Shown: positions 1-12,200 of the stretch, piece by piece
Layout of the letters: each line of letters begins with the position of its first letter
Numbering within the stretch: the first letter of the stretch is position 1
Assembly: GCA_024516035.1 (NCBI GenBank)
Contig: CM044958.1
Coordinates: forward strand, 21,749,568-21,813,567
DNA from: Bactericera cockerelli
Taxonomy: Eukaryota > Arthropoda > Insecta > Hemiptera > Triozidae
Reading direction: 5' to 3'
Length of the DNA: 64,000 nucleotides
Made by a program: the position numbers and the translations under genes
Notes under the pieces: model-generated
Told to the model about the DNA's origin: nothing
What the model saw: only the letters and a program-made list of their open reading frames with translations
Databases searched by the model: none

Positions 1-659
1 GCTCCAATCAAACTGAAGAATCTGGAGCACAACCTAGTCGACTTATCAACCAACAAGATTCTAGTAGACTTCCAGAATCTCCGATTGTTGGTCTGGAAAC
101 TACGGGGTGGGCACCCCGCGTCTCGCAGTGGACCACAACCGAGTGCAACTTACTAAGAGCCACATGGAGACCTTCCACGTTCAAGGTTTATCGCCGGTTA
201 TTTCTTCTTGGGTGGACCCAAATATATCCTCGGAGATCTCTGGTCACCCTCTAGTTAAAAAAAAAAAAAAAAAAACACAAAAACACAAAAAGGGATACAG
301 GCCTCTTGTCCCAAACAAGAATACCGGAAAGTCTGGGATGTGGACTAGCTGCGTCAATGGATAACTGAAAACCCTTCGTTAAATACCAGTTTCTTTAAAG
401 TTTCTGGACACGTAGCCATCCTACTTCTTTGGTCTCTGGTCGCCTTGTACACGACCCGACGCTCCTGCAAGTAACAGAGGACCGCCTCCAACGAGTCCCT
501 CCAGATATTGTGTTCTGGCCAGTATTTGGTTCTAAAACCGATTCCAAAGGCAGGTCTCAATCAGGCTGGCGCCTGTCGCCTAACACTTTGAACTCCCTCT
601 GGAACATTGTCTATTAGATCAACAACAACAGCGTTGTGGATCACAGGGACTATTAGCCT
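1..659. other. Upstream flank, no intact gene
   Basis: No open frame here is convincing. An A17-18 run lies near 257-274. The stretch leads into the tyrosine-recombinase-like frame at 660-964, so it is probably decayed sequence of the same element, but I cannot align it to a family by eye. Confidence 0.4.
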
Positions 660-964
660 TGTTTATCTCCACTAGAGGAAAAGTGAAACCTGCACCAAGA
701 GCAATGATGGCAAATTGGGTGACAACAGCTCTTGAGAGTGCCAGAATAATGGACTCAGCAGGTAGTTTCCGCGCTGCGGTAAGTTCTGATCTAACTAATT
801 CTCACGTCCAATTAGATTTCATCCTGTCGCGAGCAAACTGGCGATGCTCGTCCACTTTCTTGAGACATTATTGCCGGGAAATAGTGAACACTAGTAGCGG
901 CTCCAACAGTCAGCCCGGTTTTTCTCTAATTTTGCCCCAATCCATTAAAACCGGAGATTTCTAA
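660..964 (+). pseudogene. Tyrosine recombinase C-terminus (DIRS/Crypton-like remnant)
   Basis: The open frame of about 100 codons resembles the C-terminal catalytic half of tyrosine recombinases carried by DIRS-type retroelements and Cryptons. It opens with a LFISTRGKVKPA-like strand. It continues with MANWVTTALESA, then SFRAAVSSDL, where the usual S-T-R-A-A box has F for T. It ends with RANWRCSSTFLRHYCREI, whose tyrosine sits where the nucleophile would be. The frame ends at 964 and I see no upstream catalytic half in frame, so this is a broken fragment. The family is known for cut-and-paste recombination of circular DNA intermediates. The assignment rests on motif memory only. Confidence 0.5.
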
Positions 965-1189
965 TTAGACTATAAATATCTTTAGAATGTATATTGTTGT
1001 ACATTAATTAAGTAGGTACTTGAATACTTACTAGGCTATGAGCGTTTTTGGACTTATTTATCTATCTGAAGTACCAATTACCTTATTTTGATTTATTATT
1101 GAGAATGCCTGCTAAATAGCACCTTCTCCACTTTCACAGTGTATTCTGTTCCATTTTGCCAAGAGCTGGCAGATAACAAACAAATCTCA

Positions 1190-1540
1190 CTGTGGGTCGA
1201 GCTGCAGCGCTGACCTAAAATATTACAGTTTTCTCCCCGTAGGGAAACGAAAACTGATATTTTGGGTCTAGCAAAGCTCGACCCACACAATTAAGGCTTG
1301 CCAGCTCCTACTGAAGCAAGGTAGCCAGCCAGCTCTTGGTCTTTACCATGGCAGCTTGGAAGAGTCCATTATGGGGGGAAGTCGAAACGTGAAGAAGGGG
1401 GGGAGTCAGTGGTGTATTTGTGGAATTAGGTATCTGTGCAGTATGATAGTATAGAACACGTCTCCACTGTGGGTCGAGCTTTGCTAGACCCAAAATATCA
1501 GTTTTCGTTTCCCTACGGGGAGAAAACTGTAATATTATTT
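1190..1540. repeat. Imperfect inverted repeat, ~70-bp arms
   Basis: The segment at about 1218-1287 recurs inverted at about 1466-1536. Both arms carry the GGGTCGAGCT end, a CCCAAAATATCAG segment and a CCGTAGGGAAACG segment, with about 180 bp between them. CACTGTGGGTCGAGCT also appears as a direct repeat at 1190 and 1465. This looks like a MITE or the ends of a small TIR element. No coding sequence is visible. Confidence 0.7.
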
Positions 1541-1545
1541 GAGGA

Positions 1546-2398
1546 TCTAGAAAATACAGGAAGAATTTTTTTTTGTTTACAATTTTTTTTTATCTCTATC
1601 CATAATATTTTGAAATTTTAAAGAGTCCATTTTCCCCTTCAGGTGTGGTATATGTATATTGGACCTGGAAATTGTTCTCTTGTATCGAGGTTAAATTTGT
1701 ATATTAAAATGAACCAATAAATGAGACCTTTATTTAAATTGCTAGCATAAATTTACTTGTCAAAGCTATCAAAACCACAAGAGATAAAATAGTAATTATT
1801 GTCACAGAGGAAGGTAAAGCAGAAGAATTACATTCAGAAATCACTGCAAAAGTGTCAGGCTAAAATCTCTGGTAGAGGACAAAATTTCAAATGCTTGATA
1901 TTGCTGCATCCATGAGCGGCAAAGAAGTCAAAGAGTCTTAGATGCATTGTTGCATGGCTGGAAAAAGCAAAAATTTGATCAGGAAAGACGTGAATGTAGA
2001 ACTAAAACAGGAAAAACAATAACAGCCAATAATATGGTACACCAGATGCTAGAAAGCAAGAATACATGGGAGGAAGTATGTAAGGTGACTGCAAGCTCCA
2101 TTACATTATTAATGGCAAGCTAGACAAAACAAACGGACCAGAAGTAATGATTTTGAAATTGATTTCTGGTTTGTGTGTTCTTCCGTAGTGGAGAGTTTTT
2201 TAGTGGGTAGGATGCACAGGTCTTAGCATCTTGAATGAGTTAAAGGATTTTTACCACCAATCCATAAAAAAAAAAAAAAAAAATAACTTGGTAGTCATAT
2301 GCTGGCAGTATAAACTAGTAGTTCTGTGAACTGTAAACCTCATACAGATTGAACTAGTAGTTCTGTGAACTTTAAACCCCACACAGATTCTATTATCT
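1546..2398. other. Unassigned AT-rich sequence
   Basis: No frame, RNA gene or repeat in this stretch is convincing. GAACTAGTAGTTCTGTGAACT occurs with small differences twice, near 2313 and 2350, as a short direct repeat just before the Helitron-like element. An A17 run lies near 2266-2282. Confidence 0.4.
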
Positions 2399-2633
2399 TC
2401 TCTATATATAAAACAGAAAAAAGGACTACCTATGTTTGTTTGTTTGTCCGGAGTTGTTTAGCCAAAACGGTAAGAGATAGCAAAAAATGTCTCAGAATTG
2501 ACCCCCCCAAAACCATTATCGCTTTGTCCAGAAAAATTATAAAAAGTTCAAAAAGGCATTGCTGTCCAGTAGTACGGCCATGCCTTAGTAAATTTGAAAT
2601 TAGTCCCGTTGCTAAGCACGGGCAAACGGCTAG
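2399..2633 (+). mobile_element. Short non-autonomous Helitron-like element
   Basis: The left end reads TCTCTATATATAAAACAG. The right end has the hairpin CCCGTTGCTAAGCACGGG followed by CAAACGGCTAG and then T. A 5' TC, a 3' subterminal hairpin, a CTAG end and no TIRs are Helitron hallmarks. The same element recurs at 57888-59789, where it is interrupted, and 5'-only at 48644-48746. It is too short to encode a Rep/helicase, so it is non-autonomous. Confidence 0.7.
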
Positions 2634-3061
2634 TCACATTATAAATGTCATATCAAGCATGAGGACATCAAGTTCTTTCATTAGCATGAGGACATCAAGT
2701 ATCCCACTCAAGTGGTTTTAATTTAAAAAATATCAACCAGCCCACTTTTGGGGTCCTTTTTCTTTCTTTTTTGACCACATTGTAGCCCCTTTGCTTTTCA
2801 CAATCAAAAAATTTTACCACTAAAATTAGATATTATTTTTTAACAGCTCTACAAACTTTCAAGAGCATTGCTTTATTAAATAAAATAGGGAAAATGATTT
2901 TGAAGAATCTAGTCAAGAGTTATTATGGAACAGACAGACAAACAAAAGCCAAATTGTCCAGTACCCAAGTTAAATAGAACCTCATTGTATTTGGTATTTG
3001 GTTAATAGGGTCTTACTTGTAAAAAAAGAAGTAGTAAATATATCTTAATATATTTTTGCAG
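2634..3061. other. Intergenic or 5' flank of the TDRD9-like gene
   Basis: This AT-rich stretch lies between the Helitron and the first recognised exon. A 20-base direct repeat containing AGCATGAGGACATCAAGT occurs at 2655-2700. It may hold a 5' non-coding exon and promoter, but none can be assigned from sequence alone. Confidence 0.35.
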
Positions 3062-3292
3062 AGAGAAACAATGCACATGCAAGCATTGAGCATAAGTGAT
3101 ACTGCCAGTGTTCTAGATAGAGATGTCAGCATTGTGTCCTCTTGTCATATGGATGATGCAACCACTGTTGCTGGCACAAATGCAGGCACTGCTGTTCACA
3201 TTGATGAATTGGGAGAAGATTCAAGTTATGACCAGTTTGATTGGTCACAGAAATCACGCCAGGTGCTACCCATTGATGTATATAAAAGTCAG
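3062..3292 (+). CDS. TDRD9: TDRD9 exon 1 (first recognised coding exon)
   Basis: The exon follows TTTTTGCAG and ends AAAAGTCAG|GTAAAT in phase 0. It encodes an acidic Ser/Asp-rich N-terminus, then YDQFDWS and LPIDVYKSQ. The last motif is the conserved lead-in to the helicase core in this family, and it joins in frame to LLSLVETNIVTIVKG in the next exon. The ATG at 3071 (MHMQ) is a possible start, giving 74 codons here. An upstream coding or 5' UTR exon cannot be excluded because the exon opens at an acceptor. Confidence 0.8.
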
Positions 3293-6200
3293 GTAAATAA
3301 ATAAATTTTCATCTTTTGAATATATACAATCTACTAAGATAGAAGCCAAAAGATTTCTTCTTAGATGGAACCACCATGTTTGTAATACATTTCTGAAAAG
3401 TACATAAAATTAGAAGTAATTTGAGACAAGTTGGATATTTTACTCAAAACAAGGCCGGAGATATCATTAATTTAATATCAGTTTCTGTCATCATTTGTAA
3501 GGAAGAAAGTTGTACTTTTGTTTAATAAAAAAATTCAACTCATTTTCTATGTAAATATATTTTTTTATAGTTTCGTATATTTTGTATACCATTGGCTTTA
3601 CCGGGGGAGGTGTCAAGGAGCTTTACTTTTTTAAATATTGTAAAAACTGTCCTTTTTCAAGTATCATTTGTACCAATTGATCTCTTGAATACAGGGTCTG
3701 AGACTAGGCCTGCATGTATCCCTGGCCCTGTTTTCAATAGATTTTTAATTTAAATTGAAACATGTCTCATTGCATTTAATTTATACAAAATAAATAATAT
3801 TTGAAAAGGATAGGTATTTTTTACATTATTTTACAAATGGATTTTTTTTTTTTGAAAATGCCTGGATAGTATAATAATAAATCTAGATAGTATAATAATA
3901 AATACTAGCAATTGCAGTATTAGTCTAGTACCGCAGGCGCAAAAATAGCGAAATAAATGCAAGTTTTGGTGTAGTTTTGATTTTTTGCACCATAGTGTAT
4001 TTTGAGCTGCTGAACACGAATCTGAGGTTTGCCAACAAAAATTTTACCGGCAAATTTTTTTACAGGCAAAAAACCGGCAAAAAATTGGACTATTTTTAGT
4101 TTTTCTGAAATATCTCCCAAGTGATGCATTTAACGCCAACACTAATTCCATACAAAGTTGTTCACAAGTAAATTCCCTACATTTTATGTTCTACAAAAAA
4201 AATTGTGCGACCAACCTTTGAGCTTTGAGGGCGCCCTCAAAATGCAGGCAAAAAATCAAAAGTGGCCAAATTTGCGATTTTTTGAAATTTTACTTCAAAA
4301 TAACGCTCCTGACAATATTTTTGGCACTTTAAGACGTCATTGATGTCTTATAGGCTAAAGTTTGAGACTTTTTCAGCCTTTTAGAAGGACCTTTGCAGCC
4401 TTTTGAAGTGACATAGAGATCTCAGTCACCTGTGTCTATCTAGAACCCTTGTTTTAAAACAAAAAGTTTTGCTGTACTTATGATTTTTGGTAATATAGTG
4501 TATTTATAGCTGGAAAGTATGAATTTGATGTTTGCCAACAAAAAAATTGCCGTCATTTTTTCCACAGGCAAAAACAGCCTGAATGGAGCTTTTTTCAATT
4601 TTTAACAATATCTCCGAAACTATGAATTTCATAGCAACGTTAGCTGAAAACTAAGTTCAACATAACTGAATTTCCTACATATTCGCCGCTGCAAACACAA
4701 ACTGTCGTATCTGCAAATTTTGCCATTTTCAGTTAAGAAGCGCACATAGTGGTTTGAAACTTCCTTTTTCACGTCGCAAACTGTCGTATCTGTATCTCAA
4801 CTCCTTTCCAAAGTATTCAAGTTTTAAGGTTAGTCGTATGTGAGTTTCAAAGATTCTCAGCAAGCACGAACTATTGTAAGTGTACTTAAGACAGTTTGTG
4901 TTTGCAACAGTTTTCATGTCTTGAAATTTCAACCTTCTGTTTAATGAAAACACGAAGTGTTGTAACTGAATGTTGACATGTCTGTTACTATGTGTTTGGT
5001 ACCGTTTGCCCTCTTCAACGGTACAAACATCTCGAAAATAACGTTGAAATTCTTCGAACCTAATCATGGACAAAACGAAGGGGACTCCGTGCACAGCGCC
5101 ATTGGTCAAGCCATAACTCGAGCAGGAGATTTGTTTGTATCTTCTCAATTAGCGCCCATCATGAGCTTGGCCAGAAGACGACAACCTTACGTGTACATCC
5201 CATGGAAAAAAAAGATTTCCTTGACTTCAAGGGTGTTGCCAAAGAACTGAAACTGCTTGAAGTAAGAAAAGATAGTGAATCTATCTCAGTTTCATGGCCA
5301 AACATGGTTCAGTGTCAATTCAAGAAGGATGATCCAACCACAATGTACTTTAAAAGAAGTCACTTGAAGCCAGATTACAGTTCCTTGTCCATTGAAAATA
5401 GTCGAAGGAAACTCAGCACGGTTGACTGTCTCAAAAAGCCTCTGAAAGTTCTTAATGAAGAGTCACCAAAAATATCTGCAGGCAAATACAAAGATCTCAT
5501 TTCGCTTTGTAATGGCCCTCTGCCAGTGATTCGAGGTGCCCTCTCCCATCTTCCTTCACTAATGTAAGGAAGATGGGAGATAGGAGGGAGATAGATGGGG
5601 TAGAGGGTAATTTTTGGTCAAAATTGAAGAAGGGTGTATGAAAGGGAACAGGAAAAAGAAAAGAAAGGCTGAAAAGATGCAAAAAGAAGAGATAAAGTTT
5701 TAAAAAATGCCACATTTTTTTTACAACAGCTTAGTAGGTATGCATAAGTGTTTTATACCTTATTTTAGTTTTTTCGCACTGAATTTAATGTTCGATAATG
5801 TTTATTACAATTTTCATTAAAAAAAAGAGTTTGTATTGTTTCATAAAACTATTGTTCCATTGTATTATTTCTCATTATTTGGCAAATTTTACAAACATGA
5901 ACTGTCGTAACTACTCCCCTTTTTCATAAAAATTAAATTTCTCTTAGATGAAAACATCATGAAAAAATATAAGACAGCACGATGCTTCAGAAACATATTT
6001 TGCACCAGGCAAATAGACTTTGCCAATGATAGCTAAGTAAATTAAAAAAAGAAAAAAAATATAAGAAGCAAAAAAACTTAATTTGGCTCTCCTGAAAAAT
6101 GAAGATTTTTCAGATACGACAGTTTGTGTTTGGAACGACGAATTATTATGTTCCCAATACTCTTTTGTGCAACCAACCTTTAAGCTTTGAGGGCGCCCTT

Positions 6201-9200
6201 AAAGCTCAGGCAAAAAATCAGAAAATGCAAAATTTGGAATTTTTGAAGTTTTACCTCGACATAACCTTCTCGGCAGTGTGAATGATGTTGTTTAGTTTAG
6301 ACTCTAGAGGTCTAAACTTAAGAAGCTAAATTTCGTGACCTTTGCAGCTTTTTTGTAATACCTGGATCTGGATCAGGATCACTTGCATCAATCTAGGACC
6401 CTTCCTTGATTTTAAACTAAAAGTTTTGAACTAAGAGCTACGATCTAGGACCTTATTATTTGTCACTTTTTGACAAGGGATGCATGAGAAAAGGAACAAA
6501 GTCCACTCCATACAAAGATCTTAAGTCCCTGACGAACAAGCACTATACTGGTCAGGTGCAATATGTAATTGATGGGGGATACCTGTTACACAAAGTTGTC
6601 TGGGCTACAAATGCATCATTCTCTTTAATCTGTGACAGATACATTCAGTATGTCATCTCCAAATATCCTGGCGCAGTAGTTGCCTTCGATGGCTATCCTG
6701 AAGATATTCAAAGCGGAACAAAGACAGCTGAGCTTATGAGGAGAACTAGGACTCCCTCATCTGCAGACATGCTTTTTGATAAGACCATGACACCAACAAT
6801 GTCAAAAGATAATTTTCTAGAAAATCCAAGAAATAAGAGTCGTCTCATTGACTTACTTGCTACCAAATTTTTAGAAGCAGGTTTACAATATAAGCAGGCA
6901 GAAGAAGATGCAGACATACTGATTGTTACGACCGCACTCAAATGAGACTGTTACTATAGTAGGGGCAGATATAGATATATTAGTAATCTTGATTGGGCTC
7001 TGTGAAGTTGACAATGTCTTCTATTTAAAACCTGGAAGGCAGACCATTTGTCCAGCTTTGTATTCACCCCTTGAAGCTGCAACTTCCTCATGCGTGAAAG
7101 AACACATCCTCTATCTACATGCAATGAGCGGGTGTGATACGACGTCGGCTCTCTTTAAACAAGGCAAAAGGAAATTTTTAAAACCTCTTCCAAGTCCTAG
7201 TCTTGGAAAAGTTATAGACGTCTTCAAAGACTCTGAAGCGTCCCAAGACTCTGTAGCCGCAGCAGGAGAACGCTTCTTAATACATTTGTATGCGTCCAGT
7301 AAAAAAATTCCGTCTTCACTTAACCATCTGCGATATTAATGTTATACCAAGGTACCCTTTAGAATGAACTCCAACATTGCTGCGTTACCACCGTGTGCAC
7401 TCCCTCAGGGTGTACCCTGTACCATCAAGTACAACAATGGTTGGGAGTAAGTAAAGCTCCTGAAGAATGGGGATGGAAGGAAACTCGAACAGGTCTAGAA
7501 CCTATATTAAATCTCTCTCCCCTCGCTCCCTCCGAATTGCTTAAGCTCGTTTCCTGCAAATGTACGAGAAACTGCCAAAGAAACTGTGGCTGCAGGAAAG
7601 CAGGACTCTCCTGCTCCGCTCTATGCTTGTATTGCGAAGGGTCATGCAATAACATGCCATCAATTTAGGACCTTGATCCAAGTCCCTCACAAAGATGTGC
7701 TGCAAAGGTCACAAAATTTAGCATTAAAACCATTATTAATATCATTCCCACTGCCAAGAAGGTTACGTCGAGGTAAAACTTCAAAAAATCCAAATTTTGC
7801 CTTTTCTGACTTTCTGCCTGAGCTTTAAGGGCGCCCTCAAAGCTCAAAGGTCGGTTGCACAAAAAAGTATTGGGAACATAATATGTAGGAAATTCAGTTA
7901 TGTTGAACTTAGTATTCAGCTAACGTTGCTTTGAAATTCATAGTTTCGGAGATATTGTTAAAAATTGAAAAAAGATCCATTCAGGCTGTTTTTGCCTGTG
8001 GAAAAAATTACGGCAATTTTTTTGTTGGCAAACGTCAAATTCATACTTTGCAGCTATAAATGCACTATGTTACCAAAAATCATAAGTACAGCAAAACTTT
8101 TTGTTTTAAAACCAAGGTTCTAGATAAACACAGGTGACTGAGATCTCTATGTCACTTGAAAAGGCTGCAAAGGTCCTTCTAAAAGGCTCAAACTTTAGCC
8201 TATAAGCCATCAATGACGCCTTAAAGTGCCAAAAATATTGTCAGGAGCGTTATTTTGAAGTAAAATTTCAAAAAATCGCAAATTTGGCCACTTTTGATTT
8301 TTTGCCTGCATTTTGAGGGCGCCCTCAAAGCTCAAAGGTTGGTCGCACAATTTTTTTTGTAGAACATAAAATGTAGGGAATTTACTTGTGAACAACTTTG
8401 TATCGAGTTAGTGTTGGCGTTAAATGCATCACTTGGGAGATATTTCAGAAAAACTAAAAATAGTCCAATTTTTTGCCTGTTTTTTGCCTGTAAAAAAAAT
8501 TGCCGGTAAATTTTTTGTTGGCAAACCTCAGATTCGTGTTCAGCAGCTCAAAATACACTATGGTACAAAAAATCAAAACTACACCAAAACTTGCATTTTT
8601 AAAAGCCAGGATTACTAGACTATATCATACACAACTACTATACAAAAAATATCTTTTTTTAAGAAAGCTCCATTGAGGTGTCAATTGTTACTGGACATTT
8701 ATTATTTCTCTAGTTTTGAAACATTATGAACGCAGAAATTACTAATAGAACTTTAATCACTTCCTTGTTCCAGCTGCTGAGTCTGGTCGAGACAAACATA
8801 GTGACCATTGTGAAGGGCCCCACTGGGTGTGGCAAGACCACGCAGCTGCCCCTCTACATTCTGGAGGACGCCCAGACACGGCGGCGCCCGGTGCAGATAG
8901 TGGTGACTCAGCCGCGGCGTATTGCTGCCGTGTCCGTGGCGGAGCGGGTGTGCCGGGAGAGGGGATGGCGCGTGGGGGATCTCGTGGGCTACCAGGTGAG
9001 ACTTTCAGAGCTCTGCGCATGTCAAGACAGACTCTTAGGGCGGAATTAATAGACAACATCAATAACTGAAGTCGTTGGTAAGTGTCGGTTTTCCCTATCT
9101 TGTGACTTAGCGCCATAGAGATATTAAAAAAAGTCTATTAATTCCACCCTTAGAGCTCTGCGCATGTCAAGACAGACTCTTAGAGCTCTGCACATGTCAA

Positions 9201-12200
9201 GACAGATTCTTAGAGCTCTGCGCATGTCAAGACAGACTCTTAGAGCTCTGCGCATGTCAAGACAGACTCTTAGAGCTCTGCACATGTCAAGACAGACTCT
9301 TAGAGCTCTGCACATGTCAAGACAGACTCTTAGAGCTCTGCACATGTCTTAGAGCTCTGCGCATGTCAAGACAGACTCTTAGAGCTCTGCACATGTCAAG
9401 ACAGACTCTTAGAGCTCTGCACATGTCAAGACAGACTCTTAGAGCTCTGCACATGTCAAGACAGACTCTTAGAGCTCTGCACATGTCAAGGCAGACTCTT
9501 AGAGCTCTGCACATGTCAAGATAGACCCTTAGAGCTCTGCACATGTCAAGACAGACTCTTAGAGCTCTGCGCATGTCAAGACAGACTCCTAGAGCTCTGC
9601 ACATGTCAAGACAGACTCTTAGAGCTCTGCACATGTCAAGACAGACTCTTAGAGCTCTGCACATGTCAAGACAGACTCTTAGAGCTCTGCGCATGTCAAG
9701 ATAGACTCTTAGAGCTCTGCACATGTCAAGACAGACTCTTAGAGCTCTGCACATGTCAAGATAGACTCTTAGAGCTCTGCACATGTCAAGACAGACTCTT
9801 AGAGCTCTGCACATGTCAAGACAGACCCTTAGAGCTCTGCACATGTCAAGACAGACTCTTAGAGCTCTGCACATGTCAAGATAGACTCTTAGAGCTCTGC
9901 ACATGTCAAGATAGACTCTTAGAGCTCTGCACATGTCAAGACAGACTCTTAGAGCTCTGCACATGTCAAGACAGACTCTTAGAGCTCTGCACATGTCAAG
10001 ACAGACTCTTAGAGCTCTGCACATGTCAAGATAGACTCTTAGAGCTCTGCACATGTCAAGACAGACTCTTAGAGCTCTGCACATGTCAAGACACATGTTT
10101 TTACCAACAAGGTCACGTTAGCGTCAATAATTAAATATAAAATTTTCAACTTGATGAGTACATGTTGTATTGCATTTAAATTTATTAAAATCTGTCTTAA
10201 AAAATGGGTAAGATGTTTATTGCCTTTTTCCCTTTAGATATTACATAATACACGTGCTGTAAGTGTTGTATGTTGTAACAAACACTACCCCAAAGGACTC
10301 TTTGCGAGAAAAGTCCTCTATCATCTTGTATTCTATTTTACACTGATTCCATGTATGTTATTAGATCGGTCAGAATCGTGTTGCCTCGGACTACACAAAG
10401 CTTCTCTATTGCACCACGGGGGTGCTGCTCCAGCGCCTGGTCAAGCAGAAGGACTTCAGCAATCTCAACTACATCATTCTAGACGAGGTGCACGAGCGAG
10501 ACAAGGATATGGACTTCCTCATGGTGGTTATCCGGAAGCTGATGAGATCTAATGGGGGCAAAACTCACGTGAGAATTATTAATATTTTACTGTAGTTCTA
10601 TAGTTAATCCGACCGCAGTAGCTTGATCGATAAGGCGGCGGGCTTGTAACCTGGACGTCGGTGGTTCAAGTCCCGGTTTCAGCATAGATTTAGTTAAGCG
10701 AGTTTGAGTAGTTGTGATATCACTAAAGTGATTAACACAAATATGATACTTTCTAGTTCTATAGTTATGAAACACAATGTCAGTGGAATACTTGTTTTTT
10801 CGAACACTAGTGGCCAAACTCATTGACAGTCAATAATGTCACTTACAAATGGCTGAACCAATAAATTTAAAATTGGGAACATACATAGATGTAAGACTCC
10901 CCTCCCTTTCTCCGTTTCAGATTGTACTCATGTCAGCCACCCTGGACTATCACAAGCTCGCCAAGTACTTCTCTCACTACAGTAACGGTCTTCTCTACTC
11001 CCTTTCTCCATTTCAGATTGTACTCATGTCAGCCACCCTGGACACTAACAAGCTCGCCAAGTACTTCTCTCACTACAGTGCCGAGTGCAGCAACTTCCAG
11101 AATGCTCGGGTCCACGAGATCAATGCCAATCACCCTCACCAGATCTACAAGTTCTATCTCGAACAAATTTCTTTCCTTGATCCGCAGGTAAATATAAAAA
11201 CCAGGTAAGAAGGAACAATGAAAATAAAATAATTATAAAAAAGAACTGATGCGATGGAAAATTACTTACATCTCCCGAAAAGTAGAACAGTACTTCATGG
11301 AGATGTAATGGGAATTCAAATGTATATGAAAAAAATAAAGATACTTATTATTATTATTATTTTTTTTTTTTTCCTGACTTATTTGGAATATTTCAAGTAG
11401 TATAAAAATGGATGGTCATTTCTTTTAAGCAAGAAAACATCATAACTCTGGCCTCGTTTATCCGAGGCTCAACATATTATACTCAAAAGATCCGCCTCGA
11501 CGACCGGCATCTTTTGGTACCACTTCCACCCCCCTATCTCAATTCTACCCCCCCCTAGGGTGGTTTATGTACATTAGCAAAGAACTCGTTATAAGTCGGG
11601 CCTCGTTATGAGCCTCGGATAAACGAGGCCAGAGTTATGACGTTTTCTTGCTTAAAAGAAATGACAGGGTGTCTACTGGTCAGGGAAATCCTGGAAAACC
11701 TGGAATTGTCAGGGAATTTTTCGAGACCAAAAAAGTCAGGGAAAAGTCAGGGAATTTTGTGAAAAAAAACCATAAGTCAGGGAATTTTGGGAAAAACACC
11801 AAAAATCAGGGAATTTTTTTTTTCAAGATCCAATTTTGTCATGAAAATGATAAAAAAAAAATCGCCTGCGGCGCCACTGTAATCCAGGCATTGTGATAAT
11901 ACTTTTTTGGTAAGAAACACAAAACACTCTTAACCACTTTTTGATAAGATTAACAAAATTTTAGCAGGTTTTTTTTTTCAGGGTTTTCCCTGAAAGTTCT
12001 TCAATTTTCTTTAGGGTTCCTATTTGTGTGTTGATTTATTATATTTAGTTTTAACTTTCCTTATCCTATAATCAGGAAAGTATTGTATTCGGCGAAATTT
12101 AAAAAAAAATATAAGAATATAATTTGTGTATTTCTTTTTTTACCATTCCTAACACATTTTTGGTAGGAGCTACCGTTAGCGAACTTTTATCAAATTTACG

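Larger units (their letters stand above)
3921..8622. mobile_element. TIR DNA transposon with ~0.9-kb inverted ends (Academ-like candidate)
   Basis: The left arm (3921-4681 plus 6143-6290) is repeated inverted in the right arm (about 7700-8622). The outer ten bases match exactly: TAGTCTAGTA at left, TACTAGACTA at right. TAT flanks both sides (3918-3920 and 8623-8625), a likely 3-bp target duplication. The interior has a PIN/XPG-like protein remnant (6460-7668). Academ transposons are known for 3-bp duplications, and some families carry an XPG-type nuclease, so I suggest an Academ-like element; this is inference. It sits in TDRD9 intron 1 and is itself interrupted at 4682-6142. Confidence 0.8.

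Noticed and set aside
4158..4343. Small conserved gene, because the same 61-codon frame appears at 8210-8395
   Set aside because: The two are arms of one transposon's terminal inverted repeats, so the conservation is at the DNA level.
9152..10092. CRISPR-like array of regular repeats, also at 28012, 35156 and 45182
   Set aside because: The units are contiguous with no unique spacers, and the setting is a eukaryotic intron. These are minisatellites.
9317..10096. 259-codon - strand frame and other long periodic frames (21085-21894, 35117-35371, 45086-45472)
   Set aside because: They are open because the repeat unit is a multiple of three or the array is low-complexity. Only the parts overlapping TDRD9 exons are coding.
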